Positions 33,509 through 45,074 are shown, counted from the first letter of the stretch. The stretch: 64,000 nt of DNA from Aldrovandia affinis (GCA_029706075.1 JAINUG010000018.1:992001-1056000), one strand, 5' to 3'. A program made the numbers and translations. The notes: generated from the sequence alone by a model not told the origin.

Positions 33509-33802
33509 AGCCGCATTTCCACCGCAGGAACTTTCCCCAGGAACTAGGAACCTTTAGAGGAACTCACTGCGTTACCACAGCAGGGACCAGGGTCTAAATT
33601 TAGTTCCGGGGACATTACTTTACCCCCAAAAGTGTCCCTAGTCAAGGGGTAGTACTTTTTCAAAGTACAGGAACTTTGGAGGTGGGGCTTGCAGCGCTGA
33701 ACATTTCTGATTGGTCGAGTATGGTAAAAGCCTCTCAGCGTTGTGTTTCAACCACCATTAAAATCCTCAGTAGCAAACCAGTTGTGTTTTGAAAAAATCA
33801 AC

Positions 33803-35480
33803 ATGGAGCAAACTCAGAACAAAGCATACAACAGATGGACCGACGACGAAGTCCAGGCCTTATTGAGCATTTATGATGAAGAAATCCAGCGGGAATTGGA
33901 ATCTGCGACCCGCAATGACAAGGTGTAAGCGAAAATCTCCGGCAAGTTAAGCGAGCTGAACATTGTTCACACCGGATGACAGTGCCGAGAGAAGCTTAAA
34001 AAATTCAAACAAGACTACAAGAAAATCAAGGACAACAATGACAAAAGCAGCTCCGACCGGTGGACTTGCAAGTGGTTTGACCGTCTGGATGCATTGCTGG
34101 GTCACAGGCCATCCTTCTCTGGCGCAGCGGGAATGAAAGACTCCGCCTCTGTGTTGTTGGAAGCCATGGTGGACTCAGACCCGGATAACCAGTCGGTTGA
34201 AGGTAAATCACATAACGTTACTTGATGCATGTTAAATGGTATAAAGCTAACTGATGTCATGCTATTTCTTTGTTTAGATCCGTGGAGAGAAAGTGATCAG
34301 GCTAGCTAACTAGCTAGCCAGGCGAACTTTTGTTATTACATTACATTACATTACATTACAGGCATTTAGCAGACGCTCTTATCCAGAGCGACTTGCACAA
34401 TTTCACATTTTCTTTACATACAATCCATTTATACAGCTGGATATTTACTGAAGCAATCCAGGTTAAGTACCTTGCTCAAGGGTACAACGGCAGTGCCCCA
34501 CCTGGGATCGAACCTGCAACCTTTGCGTTACAAGCCCAGTTCCTTAACCATTATGCTAACACTGCTGCCTTATGCTATGCCATGCTAGCCAAAAGCTAAC
34601 ATTAGCTAGTGTACAACCCCCCTTAGCCAGACGAGATTTTATTCTTAAAATGAATTAGAAACATCTAATATTTGATATTATATGTTTATTGACGTCAGTG
34701 ACAAGCAACAAAAACATGGTCACGAAATGTGGTTATTTTAAACAACTGGACTTTTCATGAAGTGAGTAGGCTTAAAACAGGACCCCATAAAGCTGGACAG
34801 CCTACCAGCCTATACCACTTCCTGTTCACCTTTATCCTTTTATCCAGAAAATATCTGTATATTTAGGTTTAAAAACATGTACCTGGTGTTCGTGACACAA
34901 AACCTACAGCCTACTTGTTTTTCAGATGAAATGGATGGGCACACAGAACTGCAGGCTGCAGAGACAAGTGTTTTTTCCCCTGCAACCACCAGCAGTCCTC
35001 GTCCCATGTGTCCTGCAGAAGCAAACAAACGCTGAGGTAGGAACATTTTGCCTGCAAGCTAAAGTCATAATATGCATGCTACAATAAAATGTACAATATG
35101 CCACTTCATCTATCTTTATGCTACTGCAAACTGTGCTTGTGTATTTATTTATAGTGGTGTGTTTCTGTGTTATTTTTCCTCCTAGGAAAGAGGCAAAGGG
35201 ATGCAGAGTTCTTTGACAACCTGAGGGACATGGAAGACGCTAGCCGGGCCGTCCAGCAGCGAGGACAGGAGCAGCATGATCGGTACATGCAGATGCTGCT
35301 TGAGAGCCAGGCCGAGGCAAGAGAGATGAGGAGGCGAGAGTTGGCGTTTCTTGAGCACCAGTCCGAACGCAGACTAGAGTCCGAGCACCAAGCCAACTGG
35401 CACGCGAAAGACTTTCAGGATAGGTTTCTGTCAGTTCTTGGCCAGCTTGTCAAGTTGCTGAGCCAAAGTCCTTGCTTTTT
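33803..35480 (+). pseudogene. Harbinger Myb/SANT-like DNA-binding protein, broken
   Basis: Exon 1 from ATG 33803 reads MEQTQNKAYNRWTDDEVQAL, a Myb/SANT-like helix. After NDKV a TAA stops it (33926-33928). The frame continues as AKISGKLSELNIVHT and, after a frameshift, QCREKLKKFKQDYKKIKDNN, WTCKWFDRLDALLGHRPSF and LLEAMVDSDPDNQSVE up to the donor GTAAAT at about 34203. Exon 2 (34926-35035) reads DEMDGHTELQAAETSVFSPA. Exon 3 from about 35186 reads GKRQRDAEFFDNLRDMEDA and a coiled-coil-like QAEAREMRRRELAFLEHQSE segment. In Harbingers this protein partners the nuclease and aids DNA binding. A nonsense codon and a frameshift make it inactive. Confidence 0.8.
34336..34569 (-). mobile_element. tRNA-derived SINE with L2-type tail
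   Basis: On the minus strand it starts GGCAGCAGTGTTAGCATAATG, with an A-box-like TAGCATAATGGTTAAGG, and a B box GGTTCGATCCC (plus-strand 34504-34514). A body follows through GCAAGGTACTTAACCTGG, then the hairpin GCTCTGGATAAGAGC (34375-34389) and a (TGTAA)n tail, seen on the plus strand as TTACATTACATTACATTACA. The tail matches that of the L2 LINE in this window, which explains how it was retrotransposed. Confidence 0.9.
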
Positions 35481-35899
35481 TATTGTTATACCTGTTTACA
35501 ATACCTGTTTTCCTTTACACAAAATAAATAGTTGTGGAACCAAATGTGTGTATAGTGGCTGTTCTTGTAAATCTGAAAACAATGAGAAGAACTCCTGCAC
35601 ACTGTCTCGCTTACTGCAGAAATATTAATTGAATCATAAGGGATCAAGCCCAAAAATGAATGTACAACAGGTGTATACAAAATGAAAAAAAGACTTTCAG
35701 CCACTAGAGTAGTATTATCATCAATTCAGCTATTGTAGTTTCACCAAATCTATAGTAATCACAAGTTTTCAAATGTTTCAAAATGCTTTCTTGCAATAAC
35801 TGACACATCTTCTCACAGCTGTAAGCAGTAATATGACACTTTACTACACTGTGTTCAAAAACTTCATTAGACCTGTACGTGCATCTAACCCCTCGGTCT

Positions 35900-37210
35900 C
35901 TACAGTGCCTGGCAGTGCCCCGTCAGGTGGCACCCCATTCTTCTCTGTACTTCTCACCATTCATTTCACAGAGGTTATGCAGAACACAACATGCTGTCAC
36001 CAAGGATTTGACCTTTTCTATGTTGCAGTAATTTCATTTTAGCAAGCACCTCCATCTGCCCTTCAGTCTGCCAAAAGTGTTCTCAACCACCGCCCTGGCT
36101 CTGCTTGTTTTGTGGTTGTACACAAGTTGCTGGGGTGTCAGCCGTCCATTGTCTGTGAAAGGTTTCATCAGCCAGCTTTTCAAAGGATAGGGTGCGTCAC
36201 CAAGGACATAGTACCCCACATCATGTCCACAAATGTTCTTTGTTTCATCAGGGAGTAGCAAACCCATATCCACTAGTCCCCACAACCCTGACAAGTGCAG
36301 CACTCTGGCATCATGCAGGCTCTGGTAAAAACAGTCCAAAAGAGTCCCTTTCCATCCACAACAGCCTGCAAGATGATTGAATGCCAGCCCTTGCGGTTGA
36401 AATACTCAGAGTAGTATTCCTCTGGTCCCACAATGGGGATGTGTGATCCATCAATTGCACCTACACACTGTGGCAACCCCCATCTGCACTCAAAATATGT
36501 CGCCATTTTCCAACTTCTCACTGTTTGGCCATTGAATAACTTCTCAACAGAGGAGCAGAACTTGTGTACACAGCGACACACCGTATAAATAAATGAGAGA
36601 TGCTCCTGTATTCTGAGTTGGTCCCAAGTTTCCACAGTACAATGGCGATTCTTTTTTGAATGGGTACACAATAGTGGTAGTTTGTGTCATCTCTCCCCAT
36701 TTCTGGTTGCAATCGCCGGCAGAGGTACAGAAATGTGTCCTTAGACATCCAGAATTTATTTATCCACTGGGCCTCGGTGAAAGTTGGAACCACTGCTTCC
36801 CGCCACTCTGTTGTTCTGTTGTGTACCCAAATGGATGGCGACACACGATGCTTTCTGTAGTACTCGCATATCTGAAACACACACAAAGGTGCCAAAAATA
36901 AGTCGATGTATTCTACAAAAACATTATTCACAATCGTGATTTACTTGATATACGAAACTCTTACCATTCTTCTTCTTTGTTCGCGATGGCGTGAATACAC
37001 CTCAGCCATCTCACGGCGATTCTCCACAATAGCTTGTGAAATCCGTTGTCTTGCTATAAGTCTAGCATTTCTGGCATTTTGCATCCGCGTTGCGGTGTTT
37101 TCAATCCACTGTGCTTCTTCTGCTCGTCTCTTTTCCAGCGTTGACTGAATTAACCCATTTGCAAAGCGGTACAACACGATCAACAACAGCACGACTTGAA
37201 TGTCCTCCAT
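35900..37210 (-). pseudogene. PIF/Harbinger transposase (DDE nuclease), broken
   Basis: Exon 1 (37210-36965) starts MEDIQVVLLLIVLYRFANGL, has a long charged helix (RMQNARNARLIARQRISQ) and ends RRRM at the donor GTAAGA. Exon 2 starts at 36871 (acceptor GTGTTTCAG) with ICEYYRKHRVSPSIWVH. It continues through WMSKDTFLYLCRRLQP and RIAIVLWKLGTNSEYRSISH, a frameshift near 36590, CVGAIDGSHIPI (first Asp), a frameshift near 36340, SLHDARVLHLSGLWGLVD (second Asp), then VVENTFGRLKGRWRCLLK (Glu). At 36034 a TGA stands where Arg (CGA) is expected, and similarity resumes to about 35900 (NYCNIEKVKSLVTACCVLHN). The catalytic triad is present but the frame is broken three times. Confidence 0.88.
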
Positions 37211-37260
37211 GTTTAGTGTTGTTGCAGTGCCGCACAAATACTGTATGACGTCAGTCCGTC

Positions 37261-37976
37261 GCGTTGTATGGTGTACGAAGAAGAATAACAGCGCTGCGTG
37301 CAGTAAACTAGACTCGTTCACAGTGCTAGTGGGTACACAATAATTTACCAAATAAAATTCACTTTTTATCAACAAATCCATGAGGAAACGGCACATGGCC
37401 GTAAGGTCGGGAGTTGGGCTGATTTTCCAGGAACCTCCCGGCGAAATCGGGAGGTTGGCAACCTTGCTGAATATCTACATAATGTCACATTTGCCTCGCA
37501 CTGCCAAACCCCACTGGTTGAAGTATGTTAAGTCAGTCAAGTTGTCAGTTTTGTGCCTGTGCTAATCTTCAGTAAAATAAAAGAATGAACTTTCTCTAAC
37601 GTTACACCAGTGTACTTATTCAATTCGATGCCAAGTGTAATATAAGGCTTGCTTATTAATTCTCACACCCATAATTTATTTTACATTTTTTGTTGACGTT
37701 AACAGAGAGTGTGTGTCCAGAATGGCTCCGTGATCTTTCAGTTTTCAGGGTAACATAGGCTAGGTTGTTGACTGCCGCTTCACTGACAGGACAGTGCGTT
37801 GTTGGATGAGACTGGAGCACTGAACTAGCTAGCTAAATAACGTTGGTAGCCTAATAACCATGCAGCAACCGGCGGCAGCCAGCCAGCTTAGTTACCTCTG
37901 AAGTAGGCAGTGGATTGAGTGACCTAACTCCACCTCGAATCCTCTATCGCTAGCATTTGTATTTAATTGTTATATA
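37261..37976. other. Intergenic sequence, no gene recognised
   Basis: Contains a CCTCCCGGCGAAATCGGGAGG palindrome-like patch near 37435 but no coding signal or named repeat. Confidence 0.45.
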
Positions 37977-38070
37977 CACTACTGGTCAAAAGTTTTAGAG
38001 CACCCCCATTTTTCCAGTTTTTACTGAAATTTTAACAGTTCAAGTCCAGTGAATAACCTGAAATGGTACA

Positions 38071-39151
38071 GTGGATGGCGTCGGTCTTAGCAACATGGGA
38101 GTGGCAGGGTTGCCTTTGTTTTTCCATGTTGTGGAGGCCTTTGGAGCAGTGAAACTTTCCGGGGGCAGGTTTGGCACTCTCACAGGGCATGAGAACTGCG
38201 AGAGTGTGAACTGTTGCCCGGACGGTTGTTCCAAAGGCCATAATTGATAATCGTTCTTCAATCAGTTAATTGGTGTGGAATTCACTTGACTGGTTTGTGT
38301 GTTCGTTAAGAGTGACTGAGTAGAGTGCTTCCTGTGTGGGTGGGAAAGAGAGCGAGAGGGCGCACGAAGAGTGTCCGCCTCTCTCCCTCGGTGTGATTGT
38401 GAAAGAGAGAGCGAGGGCGCACTGGAAGAGTGTCCGCCTCTCTCCCTCAGTGTGATTGGCAGAGAACTCGCACTAGGGCAGTGGAGTGTTTCTGGACAAC
38501 AGCCCGAGAACTCTCACTGAAATAGTGGAGAGTGTCTTGGGGCTGGTTGTCAGAGAACTCACTGAGATGAGTGGCGAGGGTCTCTGTGTGTTTGGGTCAA
38601 AAGAGAACTCGGACTGAAAAGTTCAAGTGTCTCTGTGTGCATGGTTTTGGGAAGCACTTGAAAAGTCACTGGATATGTGTGTGCCTGGGGAGGTTCTAGT
38701 GGAACTCCGGACTAAAGAGGCATGGTGTACTGTTGATGTGTGTTGAGTGTGTGTCGGGACAGTGCGTAGAGTTCTACCCTGTCCTGTTAAGTGCTGATGT
38801 GTGTTAAATGTGGATGCATGGAAGCGGTGTGGAAAGCCGCTGACTGTCTCTTTGTTATGTGTTCCCCGGAAGGGGATTCCCCCCTTGGAGGAGGCGGGCT
38901 TTTGTTAAGTTTTGATTATTTTAGTTTGTTATTTTAGTTCATTGTTTTTGTCCGAAAGCTTTGCGTCGAGTAGGGTGAAGACTTTGTGTTTGTTTTATTT
39001 AACCTGCTCTCCTGCTGTTTCTCTCTTCCTGCTGTGGGAGAGAGATGAAAAATAAAGATCCGGTCTGTAGACTGGCAAACCCCACTCCTCTGCCAGTTCT
39101 TACCATCGGCTGCTCTGCTCCTGTCCAGGGATTGTCACGTGGTGTGTGACA
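38071..39151 (+). mobile_element. Solo-LTR-like insertion with 6-bp duplication
   Basis: The hexamer GGTACA flanks the segment exactly (38065-38070 and 39152-39157), and the host Tc1 element reads continuously when it is removed. The 1081-bp insert has LTR-like features: repeated GAGTGTCCGCCTCTCTCCCT motifs (38366-38450), an AATAAA at 39051-39056 about 100 bp before the end, and a terminal TGTGTGACA. It starts GTGGATGG rather than TG, so the 5' border is not canonical. No gag or pol sequence is present. The LTR assignment is inference. Confidence 0.55.
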
Positions 39152-39176
39152 GGTACAAAGGTAATTGGTAAACTGA

Positions 39177-39211
<35 letters not shown>

Positions 39212-39494
39212 AGGCTACCAAAAACTGAAAAATAATGCAAATGTCATGGTTATAAAAAAGCCCCTTTTCAGGGAACAAGTAATGGGTTCACAACTTACAG
39301 CTGTTCTGCAGCAATGGAAGTAAATTAAGCCTTGAACGTTGATGCAAACAATTCCTACAGGTGTCCCAACTTTTGTTGATTACTTACAAACCCTCTGTCT
39401 GTATAAAAGCAGTGTTGGAACAGACTGTTACTACACCCTCTGAAGCATTATTTGGACAATATTGCACTGCAGGAAGTAGTATATTGCTATCATA

Positions 39495-40223
39495 ATGGCG
39501 AGAAAAGGGCAATTAACAAAGGAAGACAGACAGACCATTATAACCCTTAAAAGTGTAGGTCTTTCCTTTAGAGAAATTGCAAAGAAGGCCAAGGTGTCAG
39601 TGAGTACAGTTTCCTACACCATCAAAAGGCATTTGGAAACTGACAGGAAGAGGTCTGGCAGACCCAAAGCTTTTGCTGGATCCAGAGTCGGCGAGTCACA
39701 GAGTGACTGGCACCCTGAACCAAAAGGGCTACCAGGGCACCCTCTGGTCTATGCCTAGTTGGTCAGGGGTTCATCCTACAGCAAGATAATGACCCAAAAA
39801 TACCTCCAGGCTTTGTCAGAACTACTGTACCTTAGAAGAAAAGAGCAAGACGGTATGCTTCAAATCATGGAATGGCCAGCACAGTCTCCAGACTTAAACC
39901 CCATCAAGCTAGTATGGGATGAACTGGACAGAAGGGTGACAGCAAAGCAACTTACGAATGCAATACATTTGTGGGAACTTTCCGAACAATATTTGATTTC
40001 CATTGTAGAAAAGAATGCCATGAGTGAATATCTGCAAAAGGTGGCTACTTTGATGAGTCAAAAAATTAGATTATATTTTGTTAAACAAAACAATTCCATG
40101 ATTTATTTTTTATCTCCAATTGTTTATTTGTTCTATGCTTTAATTTCAGAGTACATTGAAACATTAAACTGCGTAAATTTCAATAAACCTTTTTATAGAC
40201 ATTTACACAGTAGATTTCAATAA
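39495..40223 (+). pseudogene. Tc1-like transposase with Glu-to-Lys at the catalytic site
   Basis: ATG 39495 reads MARKGQLTKEDRQTIITLKS, a paired-type HTH with LSFREIAKKAKVSVSTVSYT, then RKRSGRPKA (GRPR-like linker). A large deletion removes the centre. The sequence resumes in another frame as FILQQDNDPK (second Asp) and then [20 protein letters not shown]. The family motif is SPDLNPIE, so the catalytic Glu is Lys here. The end is followed by FVKQNNSMIYFLSPIVYLF, where coding similarity fades. Confidence 0.85.
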
Positions 40224-40311
40224 AATATATATACACCGGTGTATATCTCTTTCAATAAGATATATACACTGGTACCCTTTGGGCTGTACACGGTGTATAT
40301 ATATAATTAAC

Positions 40312-40312
<1 letters not shown>

Positions 40313-40346
<34 letters not shown>
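40313..40346. repeat. TA microsatellite
   Basis: About 15 TA units directly before the left end of the second Tc1 copy, a preferred target for TA-specific insertion. Confidence 0.9.
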
Positions 40347-40349
<3 letters not shown>

Positions 40350-40640
40350 TACCGGTCAAAAGTTTTAGAACACCTCAATTTTTCCAGGTTTTATTGAAAT
40401 TTACGCAGTTTAAAGGTAAGTTTACCACTACTAGTGGACTACTGAAGACTGGAAGAAGGTCTTATGGACCAATGAATAAAAATGAAATCTGAAATTTTGA
40501 AAGGTTTTTGTAGGCCATCAAGTAGGCGAAAGGATGGTTCCTCAGTGTGTGACACCAACTGTCAAACATGGAGGAGGAAGCGTGATGGTCTGGGGCTCTT
40601 TTGCTGGATCCAGTCAGCGACTTGCACAGAGTGCCCTGAA
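40347..40640 (+). mobile_element. Tc1-like fragment (left end plus transposase piece)
   Basis: The left end CACTACCGGTCAAAAGTTTT is followed, after a deletion, by a transposase piece: EDWKKVLWTNE, a stop, MVPQCVTPTVKHGGGSVMVW, then GSFAGSSQRLAQSALNE. VKHGGGSVMVWG is the conserved centre of Tc1 transposases. The first catalytic Asp of WSDE is Asn (WTNE). It ends abruptly near 40640. Confidence 0.8.
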
Positions 40641-41745
40641 CGAGGCTCTGGCGAAAGTGGAGGACCTCGAGGCGATCCCGGATGAAAAAACGCCTGCCCA
40701 TCGCCCCGTCCACGCAGCTCAGACATGAGTCGGAGGAAGACCCTTCGTGCGCAGCTTTGTACAGACAAACTGTGGGCGTACGATTAACCAGCGGGGGGCA
40801 CTGATGTGCTACGAGACAAGGACAAATTACTGACTGGATCCCCTCTCCCACGGCGACGCTACACCAAATTGTGCATTATGGCACGGCCCACGATCCACAC
40901 AGGTGAGCAGTGTCTCAACAGGATGAAGTCGAGCCAAGTTATTCATATTGAAGCGGTGGATGCCATGGAATCAAGAGTCACAAGACTTTGCTTTTCCATT
41001 GCAGTAGTACTTCTTTATTAAAATAAAGCATGTAGAACATGGGAAGTACAGAGCATAAGCAGGGAATCACACAGGGCACACTCACAACCCATTCACCCAC
41101 AATGATGGTTGGTCGGCCCAGATGGTTAATTAGACCAGAAGTAAACCTTGCCTTTTCCTCTCTTTTTTACCTGGAAGTACCGTCCTCCTTCTATTGACAT
41201 GGTAACTAGGTGCTAGTCTCGGGGAGGGGCGTGGGGCCATGTGTGAAATCGCAGTGTAAACAATGTCCCGACATTATATCGCATCTTGTCTGTGTTGCGG
41301 TTGCGATCTGCCAGCAACAGACGGTGTATGCTGATATTTATTTTATTTCCCATGTTTTCAAATACTCATGAAAATATATTAATTCCCCGTCTTGTGACGC
41401 TATACGGAAACAATCAGAATCATTGCGAACTACTGAGAATAATTAACGGGAGGATATTTAACCAGCTGGCATTCTCTGTTTCGGCGCTTGGACATTATCT
41501 GGCTTAGCTTGATAGTACCTATTGTGATTAATGAGAACTTGTTTGTTCGTTCGTGTGCTTGTTGTTTAGATTCCCAGCGTTTAGTTTATACCGAGTTTTT
41601 GGATACGTTTTGGATTTACCGTTTTACTTTGCTTTGTTTGTTCCTGATCGTTGGTTATTTTGGTTTGTTTTGTTTGTCTTTCCGTGTCTTCGCAGACACG
41701 GATTTTGCTTTCGTTTTCCTACAGACGTTTAACAATAAATAAATG
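40641..41745. other. Unassigned repeat-like sequence
   Basis: GC-rich sequence to about 40800, then a segment with AATAAA-like words (AATAAAGC at 41021, AACAATAAATAAATG near 41730). No gene or named element could be supported. The abrupt borders with the Tc1 and piggyBac pieces suggest an unrecognised mobile element. Confidence 0.4.
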
Positions 41746-42632
41746 TCTTAAACCCAGAAAACAGGCTACTTTTGATCATGTGCCTGTGCCCACTGACAAA
41801 CAGACTCTGGATGTTGGCAAATTGGCTTCTGTTGGTCACAAGAAATGCGTACTCTGCAAGATGTCGGGGAAACAACAGTGCACTGCATGGGAGTGCAAGG
41901 TTTGTGATGTTCCCTTGTGTCTACAGTTGACCAGAAACTGTTTTGAGAAGTGGCACCAAAGACTGTAAAAAACGGATGTTTTAATGTTTCACTGTGTTTT
42001 AATTTAGATTTTTTTTTTTTTTATATAGCCTAGTTTGTGATGTTTTCAATGAATCTTCCCAAATGAAAAAAAACTTTTTTTCTGTCTTCTGCATGGCTCA
42101 CTGACTATTGCTTACTCTGATGGCTTTTCTCTTTGTCTGATGGCCTTTGAGAGAGAGATGGCCCATCTCACAGATCTTACAGGTGTGGATCATGAATATT
42201 CATGAAATTAGCATGTAGCCCTCCCACAGCCTGAAATAAATTTGACCAGTTCTGATAAAAACAGGTTTTTAGCTATTTAGATCTCAGATGTGCTAAACTA
42301 TTTTGACATCCTTACATAACCAAGACCTTAATGAACAAACGCATATTGGCAAAACAATTCGTCACTATAGTTTAGTGTGTGCTTTCACAACTTTTGTGAC
42401 GGCAGAAAAATTTACTCTTTATAACTTGTGTGTTTGTAGATCTATTTACAAGCTGCATATGATACTGACCAAACTATTGATGGCATATAAATGTAGCTGT
42501 GATTGTCCTTCAAATAAAAATATAAAACACTTTGGAGTAAGTGTGTGTTAAATTGATGAAATTGAGATAAATATCAGACCACGCCAAAATTACAAAGCTT
42601 CTCTGAGCTAAGCACGGACCTCAGGGGGTTAA
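41746..42632 (+). mobile_element. piggyBac 3' fragment ending at TTAA
   Basis: The left part encodes the C-terminal cysteine-rich domain of a piggyBac-type transposase. The right part is AT-rich non-coding sequence ending CCTCAGGGGGTTAA, with TTAA at 42629-42632, the piggyBac target. The 5' half is missing. Confidence 0.65.
41770..41968 (+). pseudogene. piggyBac (PGBD4-like) transposase C-terminus
   Basis: The frame reads HVPVPTDKQTLDVGKLASVG, then HKKCVLCKMSGKQQCTAWEC, KVCDVPLCLQLTRNCFEKWH and stops. The CxxC...CxxC...C...C...H pattern is the cross-brace zinc domain at the end of piggyBac-family transposases, used for DNA-end binding. The RNase-H-like catalytic core is absent, so this is a remnant. 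Confidence 0.85.
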
Positions 42633-43240
42633 TATGACGGGTCATTTCCAAATTGGGAAAAGAAGGGGTAGAAACATTTTATAAATGTAATTACATTTTT
42701 AAATTAAAATTATTTTTTTTTCATTAAAAAACAATTGAGAAACATTGTACATGCTGAGAGGGTGTCCTAGTTCCAGTCTCCAGAATATAGGAGAAGACTC
42801 CAAAATTATTAGTTGAGCTGTATCACGTGAATACTGTGCTCGATACTAAGAGGGACAACTAATGCTGGATTCCAGGAAATCACGTGTAGCGCCTCTGTTT
42901 AGAGAATATTATGTAGTGATCCATTCTGCCAGCTGGGGGTGCTGTTTAACGTTTTAAGAGGAGCTCCAGAGTCCTGAATTGTTATTGTCCTGCATAAACG
43001 TTACTTCTTCCTGCACATTCACTATTCAAAATGGGGTGGTAAACTGTCTACTTCTACCTCTGAAATGAATAAATACCTTATAAATACACTTTGTATTATG
43101 AGTAGCTTGTCTGATAGGTATTGTTCAGAATTCAAAGGTGAGACTGAAAAATAAATCCCCTTTCATGATGCTTCTTTTAATGGGCGAGGCTGTTTGAAAC
43201 ATCCTTGCATGCAGCATGAAGTTCTTCTCAAGAATCAGCA
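42633..43240. other. Intergenic sequence, nothing recognised
   Basis: AT-rich sequence without coding signal. Confidence 0.5.
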
Positions 43241-43241
43241 T

Positions 43242-43560
43242 AGCTGGCCTCGGGTGGCGTAATGGTCTAAGCATTCACCCAGAGTGCAAGTTGCCCATTG
43301 CAGCTGTGGTTTGAAACCTGACTGCACCAGTCCGGCTCTGGGTGGGAGCCCCGATCGAGTGGAAGAGCTCGCCGAGGAGTGGAAGGACGTCCCTAGAAAG
43401 TAGGCGGGCGAGTTCCATCTTGGAGGAGATGGATAATTGCCGGCCTCAGGATATTAGCTTGTCCCATAGTGACGGGTGGCAGGCTTGTGGGAGAGGGCAA
43501 ATTGAAAGAAATAGAGGGTATAATTGGACACCAAATTGGGAGAAAAACTGGTTTTGAAAC
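43242..43560 (+). mobile_element. tRNA-derived SINE (GAGGGTATAATTGG family)
   Basis: A-box-like TGGCGTAATGG (43255-43265) and B-box-like GGTTTGAAACC (43308-43318) open the element. The body contains AGAAAGTAGGCGGGCGAG and GTGGGAGAGGGCAAATTGAA. The end is GAGGGTATAATTGGACACC and AAATTGGGAGAAAAACTGG. Related copies are at 61021 and 63452. Confidence 0.8.
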
Positions 43561-45074
43561 ATTTTTGAGCTAAACTGGTTCGGAGAGTCTATGACACTAA
43601 AGTGCTGGCATAGTAGGCATGATTCTTTTCTCTACATTACACCACAGCACATGTCTTCCCATTGTATTGCAGAAAACAAACTGACATAAATACCAACAGC
43701 TCTTACATCTCTGAATGCACCATTCATACATCAGGCCAGTTGGATGGCCCATTCTATAAAAAGTGAACTTTTGGTCTCTCAGCACTTCATAATTTCAAAC
43801 TAGTTGGATTTGGACCCTCTTTGCAACCTGACAAGATTTCTCACAGAATCATAACATGAAAACCTCCAGTTTCACTGATAAGCTGCCTGCAGCTAAAAAA
43901 TATTCATTTAATATAGTTTGAGTCACCATATAGTTTCTATATGACATTTAACACACCATAACAAGTTATCTTATCTGTGTGTCCCATTAGTCCAATTTGA
44001 GTCTTTGCTATCCTTCTAATACACCAAAAAGAAAGTTTGCCCCCCTCTAATAGTTCCTGCCTCAATATGATTTGAATGTGTATTTACAGTTCCCAAAATA
44101 TAACGCTATCTATCTTATTATGCTTTAGTACCTATGTGCCCCCTTCACCAAACGTATTTTCAGAGTAACAGGTGCTGGAGATGCTGCCCCCTGTTGGCCA
44201 CACTGTGCAACATTCTTCTCCCCCTTCCTGAGAGGTCTCTCCCTCCATGCCAACCACTATGCTGTGGGTTAAAATATCCAGGTCCTGCCAATTGTGCCCC
44301 AAGTTTAATACAAGCCACCTCTGATAAATTCACTATGTCACCTGGTGGAGGGGTTGTCAGGCACAAGGCCCTGTTTTCATGGTACTTTTCCTAGAGTGCA
44401 TGGCAAAGCAACAGAGAAGACTGCCAGATTGCCACTGTTAACTTCCACCACTTTCATGATACATAGAGGGAAATGACCAAACTGTAACCTTATGGTAGAA
44501 GTCTTCCAAATTGAAAAATAATTTGTGGACAAAAATAAGTGTGTGAATGCAGTACATGTAGAATGGCAAGAACAAGTAACTATATCTGGGTACCTGGTGG
44601 TACAAAGCTGTAGATGTTTTGGTGCTATAACACCCTTTAGCCGGGTTAGAATTCAAACTTAGTCAACCGCACGTGTCTGGGACTAACTGAGGGAATTGGT
44701 GAAAACAGGAATGTGAGATTGAGCTGTACTACTATTCACTGTTTGAGGAAAGCATGAGCATTTCCTCTGTTGTGAGGTCATGCAAATTAACCTCCAGACT
44801 TTCAGTTTCCATTTCTCAGTCAGCAGGCATAGTGATATTGAATACATCCAAGAGCCATATTATACAAAGCATCATTGCCTCTCATCTGGCAAAAAACCTT
44901 CAATCCTTTTTTCTTTTCAATAGGAAAGCATGAAGGTACCCTCCCTCCCTGGTAAGTACCACAGTCCTTTGAGTGGAGGTTATTTTAATCAATGTTAAAC
45001 TTAATTAAATCTTTAAAAAATACAATAGTGAAACCTGAACTGGGGCAGGTAATGAATATAGACAAGTAGAGCTT
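43561..45074. other. Intergenic sequence, nothing recognised
   Basis: 1.5 kb with no coding signal and no repeat family I can name. Confidence 0.5.

Larger units (their letters stand above)
33509..37260. mobile_element. Harbinger transposon relic with both genes
   Basis: The left end AGCCGCATTTCCACCGCAGG with the following GGAACTTTCC and GGAACTAGGAACC repeats is the typical fish Harbinger terminus, preceded by TAA (33506-33508), the expected 3-bp target type. Inside are a plus-strand Myb/SANT-like gene and a minus-strand PIF/Harbinger nuclease gene in convergent layout. No matching right terminal repeat (reverse of GCCGCATTTCCACCGC) was found after 37210, so the right end is truncated or diverged. 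A SINE at 34336-34569 sits in an intron of the Myb-like gene. Confidence 0.85.
37977..40240 (+). mobile_element. Tc1-like element, split by an LTR-like insertion
   Basis: The left end CACTACTGGTCAAAAGTTTT follows TA repeats and matches the start of a second copy at 40347. Its 5' region breaks after GGTACA at 38070 and resumes after a second GGTACA at 39157. The transposase relic follows at 39495-40223. The right inverted repeat (expected reverse of CACTACCGGTCAAAAG) was not found and seems lost in AT-rich sequence near 40220-40330. Confidence 0.8.
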
